DNA of 64,000 nt from Gordonia hydrophobica NBRC 16057 (GCF_001592365.1 NZ_BCWU01000013.1:1-64000); one strand, 5' to 3'. Shown: positions 25,395-34,401, counted from the stretch's first letter. The notes: generated by a model from the sequence alone, not told the origin. A program made the numbers and translations.

Positions 25395-25483
25395 GGAGGC
25401 GTGCCAGAGCGGCCGAATGGGACTCACTGCTAATGAGTTGTCTCATGAAAATGGGACCGGAGGTTCAAATCCTCTCGCCTCCG
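25395..25483 (+). tRNA. tRNA-Ser, anticodon GCU
   Basis: 89 nt. The acceptor stem GGAGGCG pairs with CGCCTCC. The D-arm starts with GCCAGAGCGGCCGAA, the anticodon loop is CTGCTAA with GCT, and a long variable arm shows a class II serine tRNA. The T-arm contains GGTTCAAATCC. CCA is not encoded. It would read AGC and AGU codons. Confidence 0.95.
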
Positions 25484-25540
25484 CCGACCGGGGCACGCAC
25501 CCGGTATAATTGAAGAAGTGCGGATCGCAAGATCCACTAC

Positions 25541-25616
25541 GCGCCCGTAGCTCAACGGATAGAGCATCTGACTACGGATCAGAAGGTTTGGGGTTCGAAT
25601 CCCTACGGGCGCACCA
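25541..25616 (+). tRNA. tRNA-Arg, anticodon ACG
   Basis: 76 nt including an encoded CCA (25614-25616). The acceptor stem is GCGCCCG/CGGGCGC, the anticodon loop is CTACGGA with ACG, and the T-arm has GGTTCGAATCC. A34 is normally edited to inosine by TadA, whose gene is at 35964 in this window. Confidence 0.95.
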
Positions 25617-25620
25617 GAAG

Positions 25621-25657
25621 ACGCGAGTCAGGAACTTTCCTGACTCGCGTTTCTCGT
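25621..25657 (+). terminator. Intrinsic terminator after tRNA-Arg
   Basis: A 14-bp perfect stem, ACGCGAGTCAGGAA with its complement TTCCTGACTCGCGT, closes a 2-base gap and is followed by TTCTCGTT. Confidence 0.85.
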
Positions 25658-25658
25658 T

Positions 25659-25691
25659 GTGTGGTGCGGCTCGACGCGAAGTGGTGCGTCA
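25659..25691 (+). repeat. Third copy of the double-GTGGTGCG intergenic repeat
   Basis: Two GTGGTGCG boxes start at 25661 and 25681, again 20 bp apart and again with GAA before the second box, as in the copies at 1772-1805 and 1843-1875. It stands alone here, just after the tRNA terminator. The remaining 80 bases up to the MFS gene show nothing recognisable. Confidence 0.6.
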
Positions 25692-25771
25692 CGGCCTTTA
25701 ACCCTCACTGCGAGCGTGGTTGTGGTCGCACTGGGCGCGGGCTGAGAGTGTTGCGTGCAGAGGCCAGATCA

Positions 25772-27025
25772 TCACTCGCGGGCGGGCGCGGCAGCAGTTC
25801 GTCGCGGCTTCGCTGCCAGCATCAGCGTTGCGGCGCACAGCATGACGGCGACCATCGCCAGCCACGGTGCGGCGCGCCCGAGTGCGGTGTCTCCGGCGGC
25901 GTCGACGATGATGCCCAGCAGCGACGAGGCCGGGAGGACCATCATGCCCGCGATGGACGCGTAGACGCCGTAATAGGAGCCGAGGAAGCGCTCGCCGGCG
26001 AGGACCGGAACGGCGGCGCGTGCGGTGGGAGACGCGATCATCTGCCCGAGCGCCATCAGCAGGACGAAGCTCGCGGTGCCGATGATGACGGGAACCGCTC
26101 CGCCGACCGCGGCGCCGATCGCTGCCGCTGAGAGCCCCACGGCGGAGACCACCAGCCCGGTGGCGAGCGCGACGCGCAGGCGGAGTCGGCCGGCCCAGGA
26201 GGCGACGCGCAGCTGCCCCACGACCACCGCGAGCGACGACGCCGCCATGAGCACGCCGAGTGGCGCCTGACTGCCCCATCCGCGCTCCAACTCCAACGGG
26301 AGCAGCAGATAGAGCTGGTTGTAGGCCACCAACTGCACGCTCATCACCAGCGCGAAGCCGAGGAAGATCCGGTTGTGGAGGATCTCCGACAGTCCCGCGA
26401 CGAGCGGCCCACCCGCGTGCGCGGGCGGTTCGGCCGGGAGCCACCGCAGGTGAGCGAGTCCGATGAACACGAAGACGACGGCGCCGGTGACGGCGACGAT
26501 CGTGAAGTCGGTCTGGAGGAGCACGGCGCCGATCAGCGGGCCGGTGAAGGCGCCGATCTGGCCGAACGCGGTGAACAGCGCGAAGCCGTCGAGGCGGCTC
26601 GTCGAACCGTCGGGCGAACCGGTGTTGCGGGCGAGCGCCGCTTCGACGGCAGGGGAGAACAGCGCTCCCGCGAACCCGGTCAGCGCCGCGCCGACGGCGA
26701 CGCCGGCCACCGATTGGGTGAGGCCGAGCATCAGCAGGCCGACGATGCGGACGGCGCACCCGGCGAGCACGGTCGGCCGGGTGCCGATGCGGTCGGCGAT
26801 GGTGCCGCCGACGAAGAACAGGCCCTGCTGGGATACCGTCCGCAGGCCGAGGACGGCGCCGACGACCGCCGTCGCCTGGCCGAGATCAGAGCTCAGGTGC
26901 ACCGACAGGTAGGGCAGCACCATGAAGAAGCCGACGTTGAACGCCAACTGAGTGAGGACGAGGAGTCGGACGACGGGGGTGGCGTCGGAGAACCCCTGGA
27001 TCAGATGGGGGCGGCGGAACGCCAT
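25772..27025 (-). CDS. MFS transporter (MdtH-like)
   Basis: 417 residues with twelve predicted helices. The MFS loop 2-3 motif is seen in the GGTIADRIGTRPTV segment near residues 73-86. The first helix begins at about 20 (VLTQLAFNVGFFMVLPYLSV). It follows the iron ABC importer ATPase gene by 2 bases on the same strand, so it is in the operon. Such placement fits export of a siderophore or recycling of the iron-free carrier, but a general drug exporter is also possible. Confidence 0.8.
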   Translation of the reverse strand: MAFRRPHLIQGFSDATPVVRLLVLTQLAFNVGFFMVLPYLSVHLSSDLGQATAVVGAVLGLRTVSQQGLFFVGGTIADRIGTRPTVLAGCAVRIVGLLMLGLTQSVAGVAVGAALTGFAGALFSPAVEAALARNTGSPDGSTSRLDGFALFTAFGQIGAFTGPLIGAVLLQTDFTIVAVTGAVVFVFIGLAHLRWLPAEPPAHAGGPLVAGLSEILHNRIFLGFALVMSVQLVAYNQLYLLLPLELERGWGSQAPLGVLMAASSLAVVVGQLRVASWAGRLRLRVALATGLVVSAVGLSAAAIGAAVGGAVPVIIGTASFVLLMALGQMIASPTARAAVPVLAGERFLGSYYGVYASIAGMMVLPASSLLGIIVDAAGDTALGRAAPWLAMVAVMLCAATLMLAAKPRRTAAAPARE

Positions 27026-27027
27026 GC

Positions 27028-27792
27028 TCAGTTCGCGTCGGCGGGCAGGAATCGGATGGTGAGGCCATCGTCGTCGGTCACCTTGGCACGGACCTGGTAG
27101 ACATCGGCGATCAGGTCGGGCGTGAGCACCTCGCGCGGCGTGCCCGCAGCGACCAGTCGCCCCTCGCGCATCACCATCACCCGATCACAGAACATCGCGG
27201 CCAGATTCAGATCGTGGATTGCGACGATCGACGTCACCGGCAGTCTCGTCACCAACGTCATCAACTCCAACTGGTGGTGGATGTCCAGATGGTTGGTCGG
27301 CTCGTCGAGCAGGAGTTCTCGGGGTTCCTGGGCGAGCGCGCGGGCGATTTGGACGCGTTGCCGCTCACCGCCGGACAACTGATGCCACAGGCGCTCGCAC
27401 TTGTCCGTGAGCCCGGTGTGGGCGAGGGCGGACGCGACGGCCCGGTCGTCGGCGGTGCGGTCGGCGCCGAACGTGCCCCGGTGGGGAATCCTGCCGAGGC
27501 GAACCACTTCGGCGACGCTGACGTCGACGTCGGTGTCGGCGTGCTGCGAGACGACGGCGACGGCGCGGGCGACGTCGCGTCGCTTGAGCGAGGCGAGTTC
27601 GTCGCCGTCGAGCCCGACCGTGCCGGACGTCGGCTTCGCGAACCCGGCGAGCAGGCGGATCAGCGACGACTTTCCGGACCCGTTGGGGCCCAGCAGTCCG
27701 ATGGTCTGTCCGGGTTCGGGCTGGACGCTCACACCGTCGACGACGAGGTTGCCGCCACGGTTCCAGGTGACTCGATCAGCGTGGAGCGTCAT
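27028..27792 (-). CDS. Iron-siderophore/heme ABC importer ATP-binding protein
   Basis: 254 residues from ATG 27792. Walker A is GPNGSGKSS near 34-42. The signature LSGGERQRVQIARALAQEP is near 135-153, and Walker B ELLLDEPTNHLDIHHQLELM follows. The layout is that of FepC/FecE-type ATPases, including the PREVLTPDLIADVYQV C-terminal segment. It pairs with the FecCD permease, with a 4-base overlap. Confidence 0.9.
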   Translation of the reverse strand: MTLHADRVTWNRGGNLVVDGVSVQPEPGQTIGLLGPNGSGKSSLIRLLAGFAKPTSGTVGLDGDELASLKRRDVARAVAVVSQHADTDVDVSVAEVVRLGRIPHRGTFGADRTADDRAVASALAHTGLTDKCERLWHQLSGGERQRVQIARALAQEPRELLLDEPTNHLDIHHQLELMTLVTRLPVTSIVAIHDLNLAAMFCDRVMVMREGRLVAAGTPREVLTPDLIADVYQVRAKVTDDDGLTIRFLPADAN

Positions 27793-28841
27793 GCGCGTCC
27801 CCTCCTCGAGAACATGATCGCGATGAACGCGGGAACGCCGACCAGCGCCGTCCCGACGCCGAGGGGCAGGGGAGTGGGATGGAACGCGACCCGCGAGAGC
27901 GCGTCGACCCAGACCAGGAAGATGGCGCCGAGCAGCGCGCTGACGGGGACCAGTCGGCCGTGGCCGGGGCCGACGAGGAAGCGTGCGGCGTGCGGCAGCA
28001 CCAGGCCGACGAAGCCGACGGCGCCTGCCACGCTGACGAGTGCGGCGGTGATCAGCGCCGTCAGGACGAGCAGAGCGGCGCGGACGCGCGTGACGGGGAT
28101 GCCGAGCGACGCGGCCACCTCGTCGCCGAAGGTGAACGCGTCGAGCGCGTGCGCCGACGCCCAGCAGCAGGCGAGGCCGATCACCGCGACGATCGCGGTC
28201 AGCCAGGCGTCGTCCCAGCGCACGCCTTCGAGCGAGCCGAGGAGCCAGAACATGACACCGCGGGTCTCGTCGGAATCGGCGAACGCGAAGATGACGAACG
28301 AGGTGAGCGCCGAGAACAGCTGGGTCATGGCGACGCCGGCGAGGATCACCCGATCGGTGCTTCCGCCTGCGACCTTCGCCAGGAACAGCACGGCGCCGAA
28401 GGCCACCAGCGCGCCGATGAAGGCGCCGCCGGACATGCCGATCGCGGCGCTCCCGAGTCCCAGGACGCCGATGACGACGGCACCGGTCGACGCGCCCGAC
28501 GAGATGCCGAGCAGGAACGGGTCGGCCAACGGGTTCCGCAGAAGCGACTGCAGGATGACGCCGCACACGGCGAGTCCGCCGCCGACCGCGGCGGCCACCA
28601 CCGACCGCGGCATGCGGTCCTCCCAGACGATGACGTCCTTGTACGCGAAGACGTCGATGTCGGTGAGGTGCAGGTGGTTGGTGAGGATGTCGCGGACGTT
28701 GATCAGCGTGATTCCCTCACCGCCCAGCGATACCGCGGCGAGTGCGGAGACGCACAGTCCCACGATGCCGAGGACGAGCAACGACGCGGTCCGGCCCCGC
28801 GACGGGGCCGCGGGGCCGGACTGCGTTGCGGTGACCGTCAC
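27789..28841 (-). CDS. FecCD-family iron ABC importer permease
   Basis: 350 residues from GTG 28841, which gives a 4-base overlap with the upstream stop; ATG 28862 is the alternative. Ten helices are expected. Typical FecCD motifs are RMPRSVVAAAVGGGLAVCG, LLRNPLADPFLLGISSGAS and VGFVGLVLPHAARFLVGPGHGRLVPVSA split around the EAA-like loop. It forms the membrane channel with the lipoprotein and the ATPase. Confidence 0.9.
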   Translation of the reverse strand: MTVTATQSGPAAPSRGRTASLLVLGIVGLCVSALAAVSLGGEGITLINVRDILTNHLHLTDIDVFAYKDVIVWEDRMPRSVVAAAVGGGLAVCGVILQSLLRNPLADPFLLGISSGASTGAVVIGVLGLGSAAIGMSGGAFIGALVAFGAVLFLAKVAGGSTDRVILAGVAMTQLFSALTSFVIFAFADSDETRGVMFWLLGSLEGVRWDDAWLTAIVAVIGLACCWASAHALDAFTFGDEVAASLGIPVTRVRAALLVLTALITAALVSVAGAVGFVGLVLPHAARFLVGPGHGRLVPVSALLGAIFLVWVDALSRVAFHPTPLPLGVGTALVGVPAFIAIMFSRRGRA

Positions 28842-29884
28842 GCCGGATTCTGCGAGAGCCACGCGGCGAGCTTCTCGATGCCGTCGACCATGCGGATCGA
28901 CGGGTTCATCTCGGCACCGTGCAGGGCGACGTACTGCTGCTTCTGCACGGCAGGCATCACCTTGGTGACCGGATCGCTCTCGAGGAAGGTCTTCTTCTCG
29001 GCGAGGAGGTCACCGGGGAACCGGGCGCGCTGCAGATCACCGAGGACCAGCACCTGCGGATTGCGCTGTACGACGGCGCTCCACGTGGTGGCGGGCCAGT
29101 CGTCGTCGAGGTCGGAGAAGACGTTCTCGGTGCCGACCGTGGTGGCGATGAGCTGCGCGGAGCCGAGCCCGCCCGCGATGTACGGGGTCTTGGTGTCCGC
29201 GAACCAGAATGCGACGGTACGGCCGTCCTGCTTCACCTTCTCGGTGGCTGCGGCCGTCCGCGACTTCAGCTCGTCGACCAGTTGCTGTCCGCGCTCGGGA
29301 ACGTCGAAGATCTGCGACAGCTCGGAGATCTCCTGGTACAGCGAGTCGATAGTCAGCGGCTTGGTGCGGGTACCGCCGCCGTTGATGACATTGGAGCCTT
29401 CGCAGTCCGTCGGCGAGAGATAGGTCTCGACGTCGGTCTCGGCGAGCCGCTCGCGGGTGGCGACGCCGCCCTCCTTCTTGAAGTGGCGGCCGAACGATGC
29501 GGTCACGAAGTCGGGGTTGGTGCCCATCACCACCTCGTAGGTGGGGGCGTTGTCGGCGAGACGTTTGACAGTCGAGTTGGCCTCGGCGAGGGACTCGAGC
29601 ACCGGGTCGGTCCACGAAGCGGTGCCCTGGATGCGGTCGGCCAGTCCGAGCGACAGCAGGATCTCGGTGGATCCCTGGTCGAGCGACACCACGCGCTGCG
29701 GCGCTTCGGTGAACGTCTGCGAGGTGCCGCAGTTCTCGATCGTCAGGGGGTACGACGTGGTGCCTTCGCCGGCCGCGGCGGCTGCGGAGTCGTCGACCTT
29801 CTCCGACTCGCCGCAGGCGGCGAGTGCGCTGACGGCCAACAGGGCGACGACGGCCGAACCGGCCAGACGTGTGCGCAGTGACAT
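28838..29884 (-). CDS. Siderophore/heme-binding lipoprotein of an iron ABC importer
   Basis: 348 residues from ATG 29884. A lipoprotein signal ends in ALAAC with lipidated Cys24. The FepB/BtuF-like binding fold is shown by PQRVVSLDQGSTEILLSLGL and GTNPDFVTASFGRHFKKEGG, with a long linking helix in the middle. It captures a ferric siderophore or related ligand outside the membrane. It is the first gene of the SBP-permease-ATPase-MFS operon, and an iron-box-like site lies upstream. Confidence 0.9.
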   Translation of the reverse strand: MSLRTRLAGSAVVALLAVSALAACGESEKVDDSAAAAAGEGTTSYPLTIENCGTSQTFTEAPQRVVSLDQGSTEILLSLGLADRIQGTASWTDPVLESLAEANSTVKRLADNAPTYEVVMGTNPDFVTASFGRHFKKEGGVATRERLAETDVETYLSPTDCEGSNVINGGGTRTKPLTIDSLYQEISELSQIFDVPERGQQLVDELKSRTAAATEKVKQDGRTVAFWFADTKTPYIAGGLGSAQLIATTVGTENVFSDLDDDWPATTWSAVVQRNPQVLVLGDLQRARFPGDLLAEKKTFLESDPVTKVMPAVQKQQYVALHGAEMNPSIRMVDGIEKLAAWLSQNPA

Positions 29885-29935
29885 GGGGGTCCTAACTGAT
29901 CGCGAGTGCACCTCGGACGCCGACCGGAGTCCGAA

Positions 29936-29954
29936 TGAGACAAGGCTTACCTAT
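29936..29954. promoter_or_regulatory. Candidate DtxR/IdeR iron box
   Basis: AGGCTTACCTAT (29943-29954) matches 10 of 12 positions in the right part of the DtxR/IdeR consensus TTAGGTTAGGCTAACCTAA; the left part is weak (13 of 19 overall). It lies about 52 bases upstream of the lipoprotein ATG, in the right place to repress the iron-uptake operon when iron is plentiful. Confidence 0.5.
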
Positions 29955-30032
29955 GACTTTGAATGGTAAACCGCGTGAACGCGACTGGCCGAATCCGGGT
30001 CGTGCGATCTGCGTGACATCGCGGCGATGGTG

Positions 30033-30908
30033 TCAGAGCCGCCGCAGCACTGCGACGGCGCGTTCCACCAGCGCGGACGCCGGGCTCGCGATCCATGCGG
30101 CCGCCAGCTCGATGGAGGTCTCCGGCAGCAGCGGGACGTAGGCGGCGCCCGGGATGCCGAGGGCGGCGGTCGGTTCGGGCACGATCGCCACGCCGAGTCC
30201 GGACGCGACCATCGTGACGAGGGTCGACGTCTCGGCGACCTCGTGGCGGACGTGCGGGGAGAATCCGGCGTCGGCGCACATCTCCATGATCACCCCGTTG
30301 AGCATCGATCGACCGTGCCCGGCGTGCACGATGAAATCGTCGCGTCGCAGTGCGCCGACGTCGACGCTGTGGAGTCGGGCGACCGGATGGGTATCGGGCA
30401 CGAGGGCGATGAGACGATCGCGGCGGACCGGCTCCACGATGACCCGCGGGGCGGTGATCGGCGGGCGCAGGAGGGCGAGGTCGATCGTTCCCGACTCCAG
30501 CGCGGCGAGTTGGGCGGGTACCAGCATCTCGCCGCGGATGTGGAAGTCGACATCGGGGAGTTCGTCCCGCAGCGTGCGGATCAGCTGGGGAAAGATGGAG
30601 TAGGTCGCCGAGCCGACGCAGCCGATCGAGAGCGACCCGATGGTGCCGTCGGCCACCCGCTGCGCCTGATCGCCTGCGGCGTCGACCGCGTCGAGGATCT
30701 CGCGGACCCGCTCCAGGTAGACGGCGCCTGCGGCGGTGAGCTCCACCTGACGCGTGGTGCGCGTGAACAGCTCGACGCCCAACTCCTCCTCGAGTTGCTT
30801 GATCTGCGCGGACAGCGGGGGCTGTGCCATCTGCAGGCGTGCCGCCGCGCGACGGAAGTGCAGCTCTTCGGCGACGACGCGAAAGTACCGCAGGTGTCGT
30901 AGTTCCAC
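30033..30908 (-). CDS. LysR-family regulator divergent from the thiolase/enol-lactonase genes
   Basis: 291 residues. The helix-turn-helix is at 1-60 (LHFRRAAARLQMAQPPLSAQ, then IKQLEEELGVELFTRTTRQV). This is the exact style of the CatR/BenM/CatM group that controls aromatic catabolism. The ligand domain runs ~90-290. Its target is likely the divergent thiolase/pcaD operon, with a cis,cis-muconate-like or oxoadipate-like effector; this is inference. The catABC genes 14 kb away carry no local regulator, so it might act on them too. Confidence 0.85.
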   Translation of the reverse strand: MELRHLRYFRVVAEELHFRRAAARLQMAQPPLSAQIKQLEEELGVELFTRTTRQVELTAAGAVYLERVREILDAVDAAGDQAQRVADGTIGSLSIGCVGSATYSIFPQLIRTLRDELPDVDFHIRGEMLVPAQLAALESGTIDLALLRPPITAPRVIVEPVRRDRLIALVPDTHPVARLHSVDVGALRRDDFIVHAGHGRSMLNGVIMEMCADAGFSPHVRHEVAETSTLVTMVASGLGVAIVPEPTAALGIPGAAYVPLLPETSIELAAAWIASPASALVERAVAVLRRL

Positions 30909-30911
30909 ATT

Positions 30912-30922
30912 GATACTGTATC
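30912..30922. promoter_or_regulatory. Small palindrome in the LysR/thiolase divergent region
   Basis: GATACTGTATC is a perfect 11-bp palindrome four bases from the LysR start. A further AT-rich ATATGTACTTCCCTGTATAG (30940-30959) lies toward the thiolase. Both fit the T-N11-A style of LysR boxes; binding is inferred. Confidence 0.4.
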
Positions 30923-30983
30923 GGTGTCAGTTGATGTGAAATATGTACTTCCCTGTATAGGTTTTCATTCCTACGCTGAATAC

Positions 30984-32222
30984 ATGGCATCTCCCGCAGG
31001 CATCTCCGGCTCCGACATCGTCATCTGCTCTCCGCTCCGCACTCCCGTCGGACGCATGGGAGGTGCGTTCTCGAAGCTCACGGTCAACACTCTCGCGACC
31101 GACCTGCTCCGTGAACTCGCCAGTCGGACCGGCCTGGGGGAGCACGACATCGACGACGTCATCTTGGGACAGGGCTACGCGAACGGCGAGTCGCCCGCAC
31201 TCGGTCGGATCGCCGCGCTCGACGCGGGTCTGGGAGTCGGCGTGCCCGGCACCCAGATCGACCGACGGTGCGGATCGGGCCTGCAGGCGATCCTCTCCGG
31301 TGCGGCACACGTCGCCAGCGGCGGAGCCGATCTGGTGGTTGCAGGCGGAGCCGAGTCGATGTCGAACGTGGAGCACTACGCACTCGGCCTGCGCACCGGC
31401 GTCGGCCAAGGCGCCGTCGAACTGCGCGACCGTCTCGACCGCGGACGCCTGACCGCGGGCGGCGACTCGCATCCCGTCCCCGGCGGGATGATCGAGACCG
31501 CAGAGAACCTGCGCGCGAAGTACGGACTGACGCGTGAGGCGCAGGACCGGTTGTCCGCCGAATCGCATCGCCGGGCGCTCGACGCCATCGCCGCTGGTCG
31601 GTTCGCCGACGAGATCGTCCCGGTCACCGTGCCCGGTGGGCGCAAGAGCCCCGACGTCGTCGTCGACACCGATGAGCACCCGCGACCGGGCACCACGGTC
31701 GAATCCCTGGGCAGACTGCGCGCGATCCGATCGAAGATCGATCCGGACTCGACCGTCACCGCGGGCAACGCCTCCGGTCAGAACGACGGCGCCGCCATGG
31801 TCGTCGTCACCACCCTCGCCGAGGCGGAACGCCGGGGACTGGACCCCGTGCTCGCGTTGCGGTCGTGGGCGGTCACCGGCTGCGAACCCGCTCAGATGGG
31901 CATCGGACCGGTGTCGGCCACCGCCAAGGCGCTCGATCGTGCTGGGCTGACGCTCGACGACCTGGACCTCATCGAACTCAACGAGGCGTTCGCCGCACAG
32001 GTTCTCGCCGTGCTCGCCGAATGGCGGATCGACGCCGACGACCCCCGACTGAATCCCAACGGATCCGGCATCTCCCTGGGGCATCCGATCGGTGCCACCG
32101 GCGCCCGCCTCGTCGTCACTGCGGCGCACGAGGCCCGTCGGCGCCAGGCGGCGAACGTGCTCGTCACCATGTGCATCGGCGGCGGGCAGGGCCTCGCGGG
32201 CGTCTTCCAGGCCGTCCGATGA
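30984..32222 (+). CDS. Thiolase, probably 3-oxoadipyl-CoA / acetyl-CoA C-acyltransferase
   Basis: 412 residues from ATG 30984. The thiolase residues are present: nucleophile Cys96 (DRRCGSGLQA), NEAFAAQ, GHPIGATGARL and the second Cys in TMCIGGGQGLAG. The usual GNASG(V)NDGAA has Gln in place of Val. Neighbouring pcaD suggests it cleaves 3-oxoadipyl-CoA to succinyl-CoA and acetyl-CoA (PcaF), the last step of the beta-ketoadipate pathway. General beta-oxidation thiolase is the alternative. The stop overlaps the ATG of the next gene by 4 bases. Confidence 0.85.
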   Translation: MASPAGISGSDIVICSPLRTPVGRMGGAFSKLTVNTLATDLLRELASRTGLGEHDIDDVILGQGYANGESPALGRIAALDAGLGVGVPGTQIDRRCGSGLQAILSGAAHVASGGADLVVAGGAESMSNVEHYALGLRTGVGQGAVELRDRLDRGRLTAGGDSHPVPGGMIETAENLRAKYGLTREAQDRLSAESHRRALDAIAAGRFADEIVPVTVPGGRKSPDVVVDTDEHPRPGTTVESLGRLRAIRSKIDPDSTVTAGNASGQNDGAAMVVVTTLAEAERRGLDPVLALRSWAVTGCEPAQMGIGPVSATAKALDRAGLTLDDLDLIELNEAFAAQVLAVLAEWRIDADDPRLNPNGSGISLGHPIGATGARLVVTAAHEARRRQAANVLVTMCIGGGQGLAGVFQAVR

Positions 32223-32986
32223 GCGCGATCGACGTCCACGCGGTGGTCGCCGGCGACCGCGACAAGCCCGCCGTGGTGCTGTCGAACTCGCTGGGATCCA
32301 CGCACCGGATGTGGGATGCGCAGGTCGACGCCCTCGCCGAGCACTTCCTGGTGGTCCGCTACGACACCCGCGGGCACGGGAACAGCCCCGTCCCAGCCGG
32401 TCCCTACGCGATCGACGACCTCGCCGACGACGTCGTCGACCTGCTCGACGGTCTCGGGATCGAGCGCGCGCACTTCGTCGGACTCTCCCTGGGCGGCATG
32501 ACGGGCATGCGGCTGGCGGCACGGAACCCGGACCGGGTGAACCGTCTCGGTCTGCTCTGCACCGCTGCCGTGATGGGACCGGCGCAGAACTGGACCGATC
32601 GGGCATCCGCGGTCCGCGCGAACGGTGTCTCCGCCATCGCCGAAGCCGTCGTCAGCCGCTGGTTCGCACCCGGTTACCTCGACGCTCGCCCCGACGAGAA
32701 GGCCTATTACGAGTCGATGGTCGCGGCCACCCCGGACGAGGGATACGCGGGATGCTGCGAGGCCATCGCGGTCATGGACCAGGTGGCCGATCTTCCGTCC
32801 ATCACGGCGCCGACCCTCGCGATCGCGGGCGCCGACGATCCGGCGACCGGCCCCGACGTGCTCGCCACGATCGCGGACGGTGTGGTCGACGGCCGCCTGC
32901 TCGTGGTGCCCGACGCCGCCCACATGGCGAATGCGCAGCATCCGGAGGTCGTGACTCCCGCGATCCTGGAACACCTCCTGGGCTGA
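32219..32986 (+). CDS. pcaD: 3-oxoadipate enol-lactonase (alpha/beta hydrolase)
   Basis: 255 residues. The alpha/beta hydrolase nucleophile is Ser90 (FVGLSLGGMTGMRLA). VLSNSLGSTHRMWDAQVDAL near 20-39 and RYDTRGHGNS are the PcaD hallmark segments, and the catalytic His is in the DAAHMANAQHP end. It hydrolyses 3-oxoadipate enol-lactone to 3-oxoadipate. It is a stand-alone PcaD and not the PcaL fusion with PcaC found in some relatives. Translational coupling to the thiolase supports a shared pathway. Confidence 0.85.
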   Translation: MSAIDVHAVVAGDRDKPAVVLSNSLGSTHRMWDAQVDALAEHFLVVRYDTRGHGNSPVPAGPYAIDDLADDVVDLLDGLGIERAHFVGLSLGGMTGMRLAARNPDRVNRLGLLCTAAVMGPAQNWTDRASAVRANGVSAIAEAVVSRWFAPGYLDARPDEKAYYESMVAATPDEGYAGCCEAIAVMDQVADLPSITAPTLAIAGADDPATGPDVLATIADGVVDGRLLVVPDAAHMANAQHPEVVTPAILEHLLG

Positions 32987-33054
32987 GTGCTGCGGTGCGT
33001 CGACGGCGCTGATTCTGGCACCATCGAACCCAAGGCAACTTCTCGGGAGGCAAC

Positions 33055-33747
33055 GTGGTGGACCGGTCAACGCCGTCGACGCCGGACTACCGGCCGCCGC
33101 TCGCCGTCGGCCAGGTGTACCCGGCGCTGGGCTACAGCGCTGACGGCGCACCGATGTTCACCTACGACGACCGCGAGCGGGTCCTCGCCGGACCACAACC
33201 TGCGCCTCCGCCGCCACCGCCCGTCGCGCCTCCGACCGCTCCTCCGGAGCCGCCGAACCGCTGGAATCTTGCGATCGGCCTCGCGTCGGTCGTCGTCCTG
33301 GTGCTTCTGGTGGCGGTCGGTGTCAAGACGTTCGGGGGCCACGACGACGCCCCGGTCAGCCGCGCCGACCCGCCTGCGACGCAATCCACCGACGACCCCT
33401 ACCTGGAGGGGCTCCCGTCACAGCCGGAGTCGTCGGTTCCGCGTGATCCGGAAGTCGGACAGCGACCGGGACAGACCGGCTCCGCGACGGTGGTCTACCG
33501 GGTGGAGTCCGGTCCGGCGACGCTCCTGTACTTCGAGGGCGACCGCATCCGGATGGACAAGAACACTTCCGGGACCTGGACGAAGACGGTCCGCGGCAGC
33601 CAGACCACACTGCTGCGAGTGAGCGTGATCCTCTCGACCGACGACCCGGCGAGCTGCTCCATCACCGTCGACGGCAAGACCGTCGTCTCGGAGTCGAGCG
33701 AGACCGCGGCCACCTCCGGTCTGCTGACCTGTCAGTTCCGCGGCTGA
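33055..33747 (+). CDS. Membrane-anchored MmpS-like protein with Pro-rich N-terminus
   Basis: 230 residues from GTG 33055, with a CGGGAGG site upstream. A cytoplasmic Pro-rich stretch (about 48-68) precedes one membrane helix at ~73-92 (LAIGLASVVVLVLLVAVGVK). The extracellular C-terminal ~95 residues resemble the MmpS/beta-sandwich domain: ATVVYRVESGPATLLYFEGD, TWTKTVRGSQ and ASCSITVDGKTVVSESS. MmpS proteins assist MmpL lipid exporters, but no mmpL is adjacent. Function is inferred only from the fold resemblance. Confidence 0.65.
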   Translation: MVDRSTPSTPDYRPPLAVGQVYPALGYSADGAPMFTYDDRERVLAGPQPAPPPPPPVAPPTAPPEPPNRWNLAIGLASVVVLVLLVAVGVKTFGGHDDAPVSRADPPATQSTDDPYLEGLPSQPESSVPRDPEVGQRPGQTGSATVVYRVESGPATLLYFEGDRIRMDKNTSGTWTKTVRGSQTTLLRVSVILSTDDPASCSITVDGKTVVSESSETAATSGLLTCQFRG

Positions 33748-33795
33748 GCGCCCGCCCGACGATCCACCCCGCCGTCGGCCGGAATTCCGACTACC

Positions 33796-34401
33796 GTGGT
33801 CGTCGTGAACACCTTCGACGCGTCGTCGGTCGATACCGACGTGAAAGCGATGCTCACCTGGCGCAACGCCGACGGTGACCGGCTTGAGCAGGTCCGGCTC
33901 AACACCAGCGGCGCGCGTGTGCGCGCCTACGGTCGTATCGTGGCGGCGGCGACTGCCGACTGTGAGGCCTACTCGGCGTCGTACGAGTTCGTCACCACCG
34001 ACCGGGGCGTCACCCGACGGCTCTCGGTGCGTCTGCTGCGCGCCGGTGGGGAGAGCTCACTCGACATCAGCCGCGACATGGACGGCCGGTGGATGGTGCA
34101 GACTCCGACCAGCACCGTCCGCAGTGATTTCGACGGCGCCGAGGTGATCGACCTGGCGCTCTCCCCGTTCTTCAAGGGGGTGCCGATCCGGCGGTTCGGG
34201 ATCGTCGACGGCGCCGTCCGCGACGACGTCACCGTGGTGACTCTGCGACTTCCGGACTGCGAGATCGACTCGGTGCCGATGAGCTACGCCGGACTCGGCG
34301 AGGGCCGCGTCCGCATCACCGATCCCACCGGGTCCGTCGAGTTGACGGTCGACGACGCCGGTGTGGTGCGCGACTACGACGGGATCGCCGCACTCCTCTG
34401 A
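33796..34401 (+). CDS. Putative glycolipid-binding family protein
   Basis: 201 residues. The pattern LTWRNADGDRLEQVRL near the start, SLDISRDMDGRWM in the middle, and VIDLALSPFFKGVPIRRFGI match the family described as putative glycolipid-binding (PF06475). There is no signal peptide. GTG 33796 and GTG 33805 are both possible starts. It converges on tyrA, ending 9 bases before its stop. Confidence 0.75.
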   Translation: MVVVNTFDASSVDTDVKAMLTWRNADGDRLEQVRLNTSGARVRAYGRIVAAATADCEAYSASYEFVTTDRGVTRRLSVRLLRAGGESSLDISRDMDGRWMVQTPTSTVRSDFDGAEVIDLALSPFFKGVPIRRFGIVDGAVRDDVTVVTLRLPDCEIDSVPMSYAGLGEGRVRITDPTGSVELTVDDAGVVRDYDGIAALL

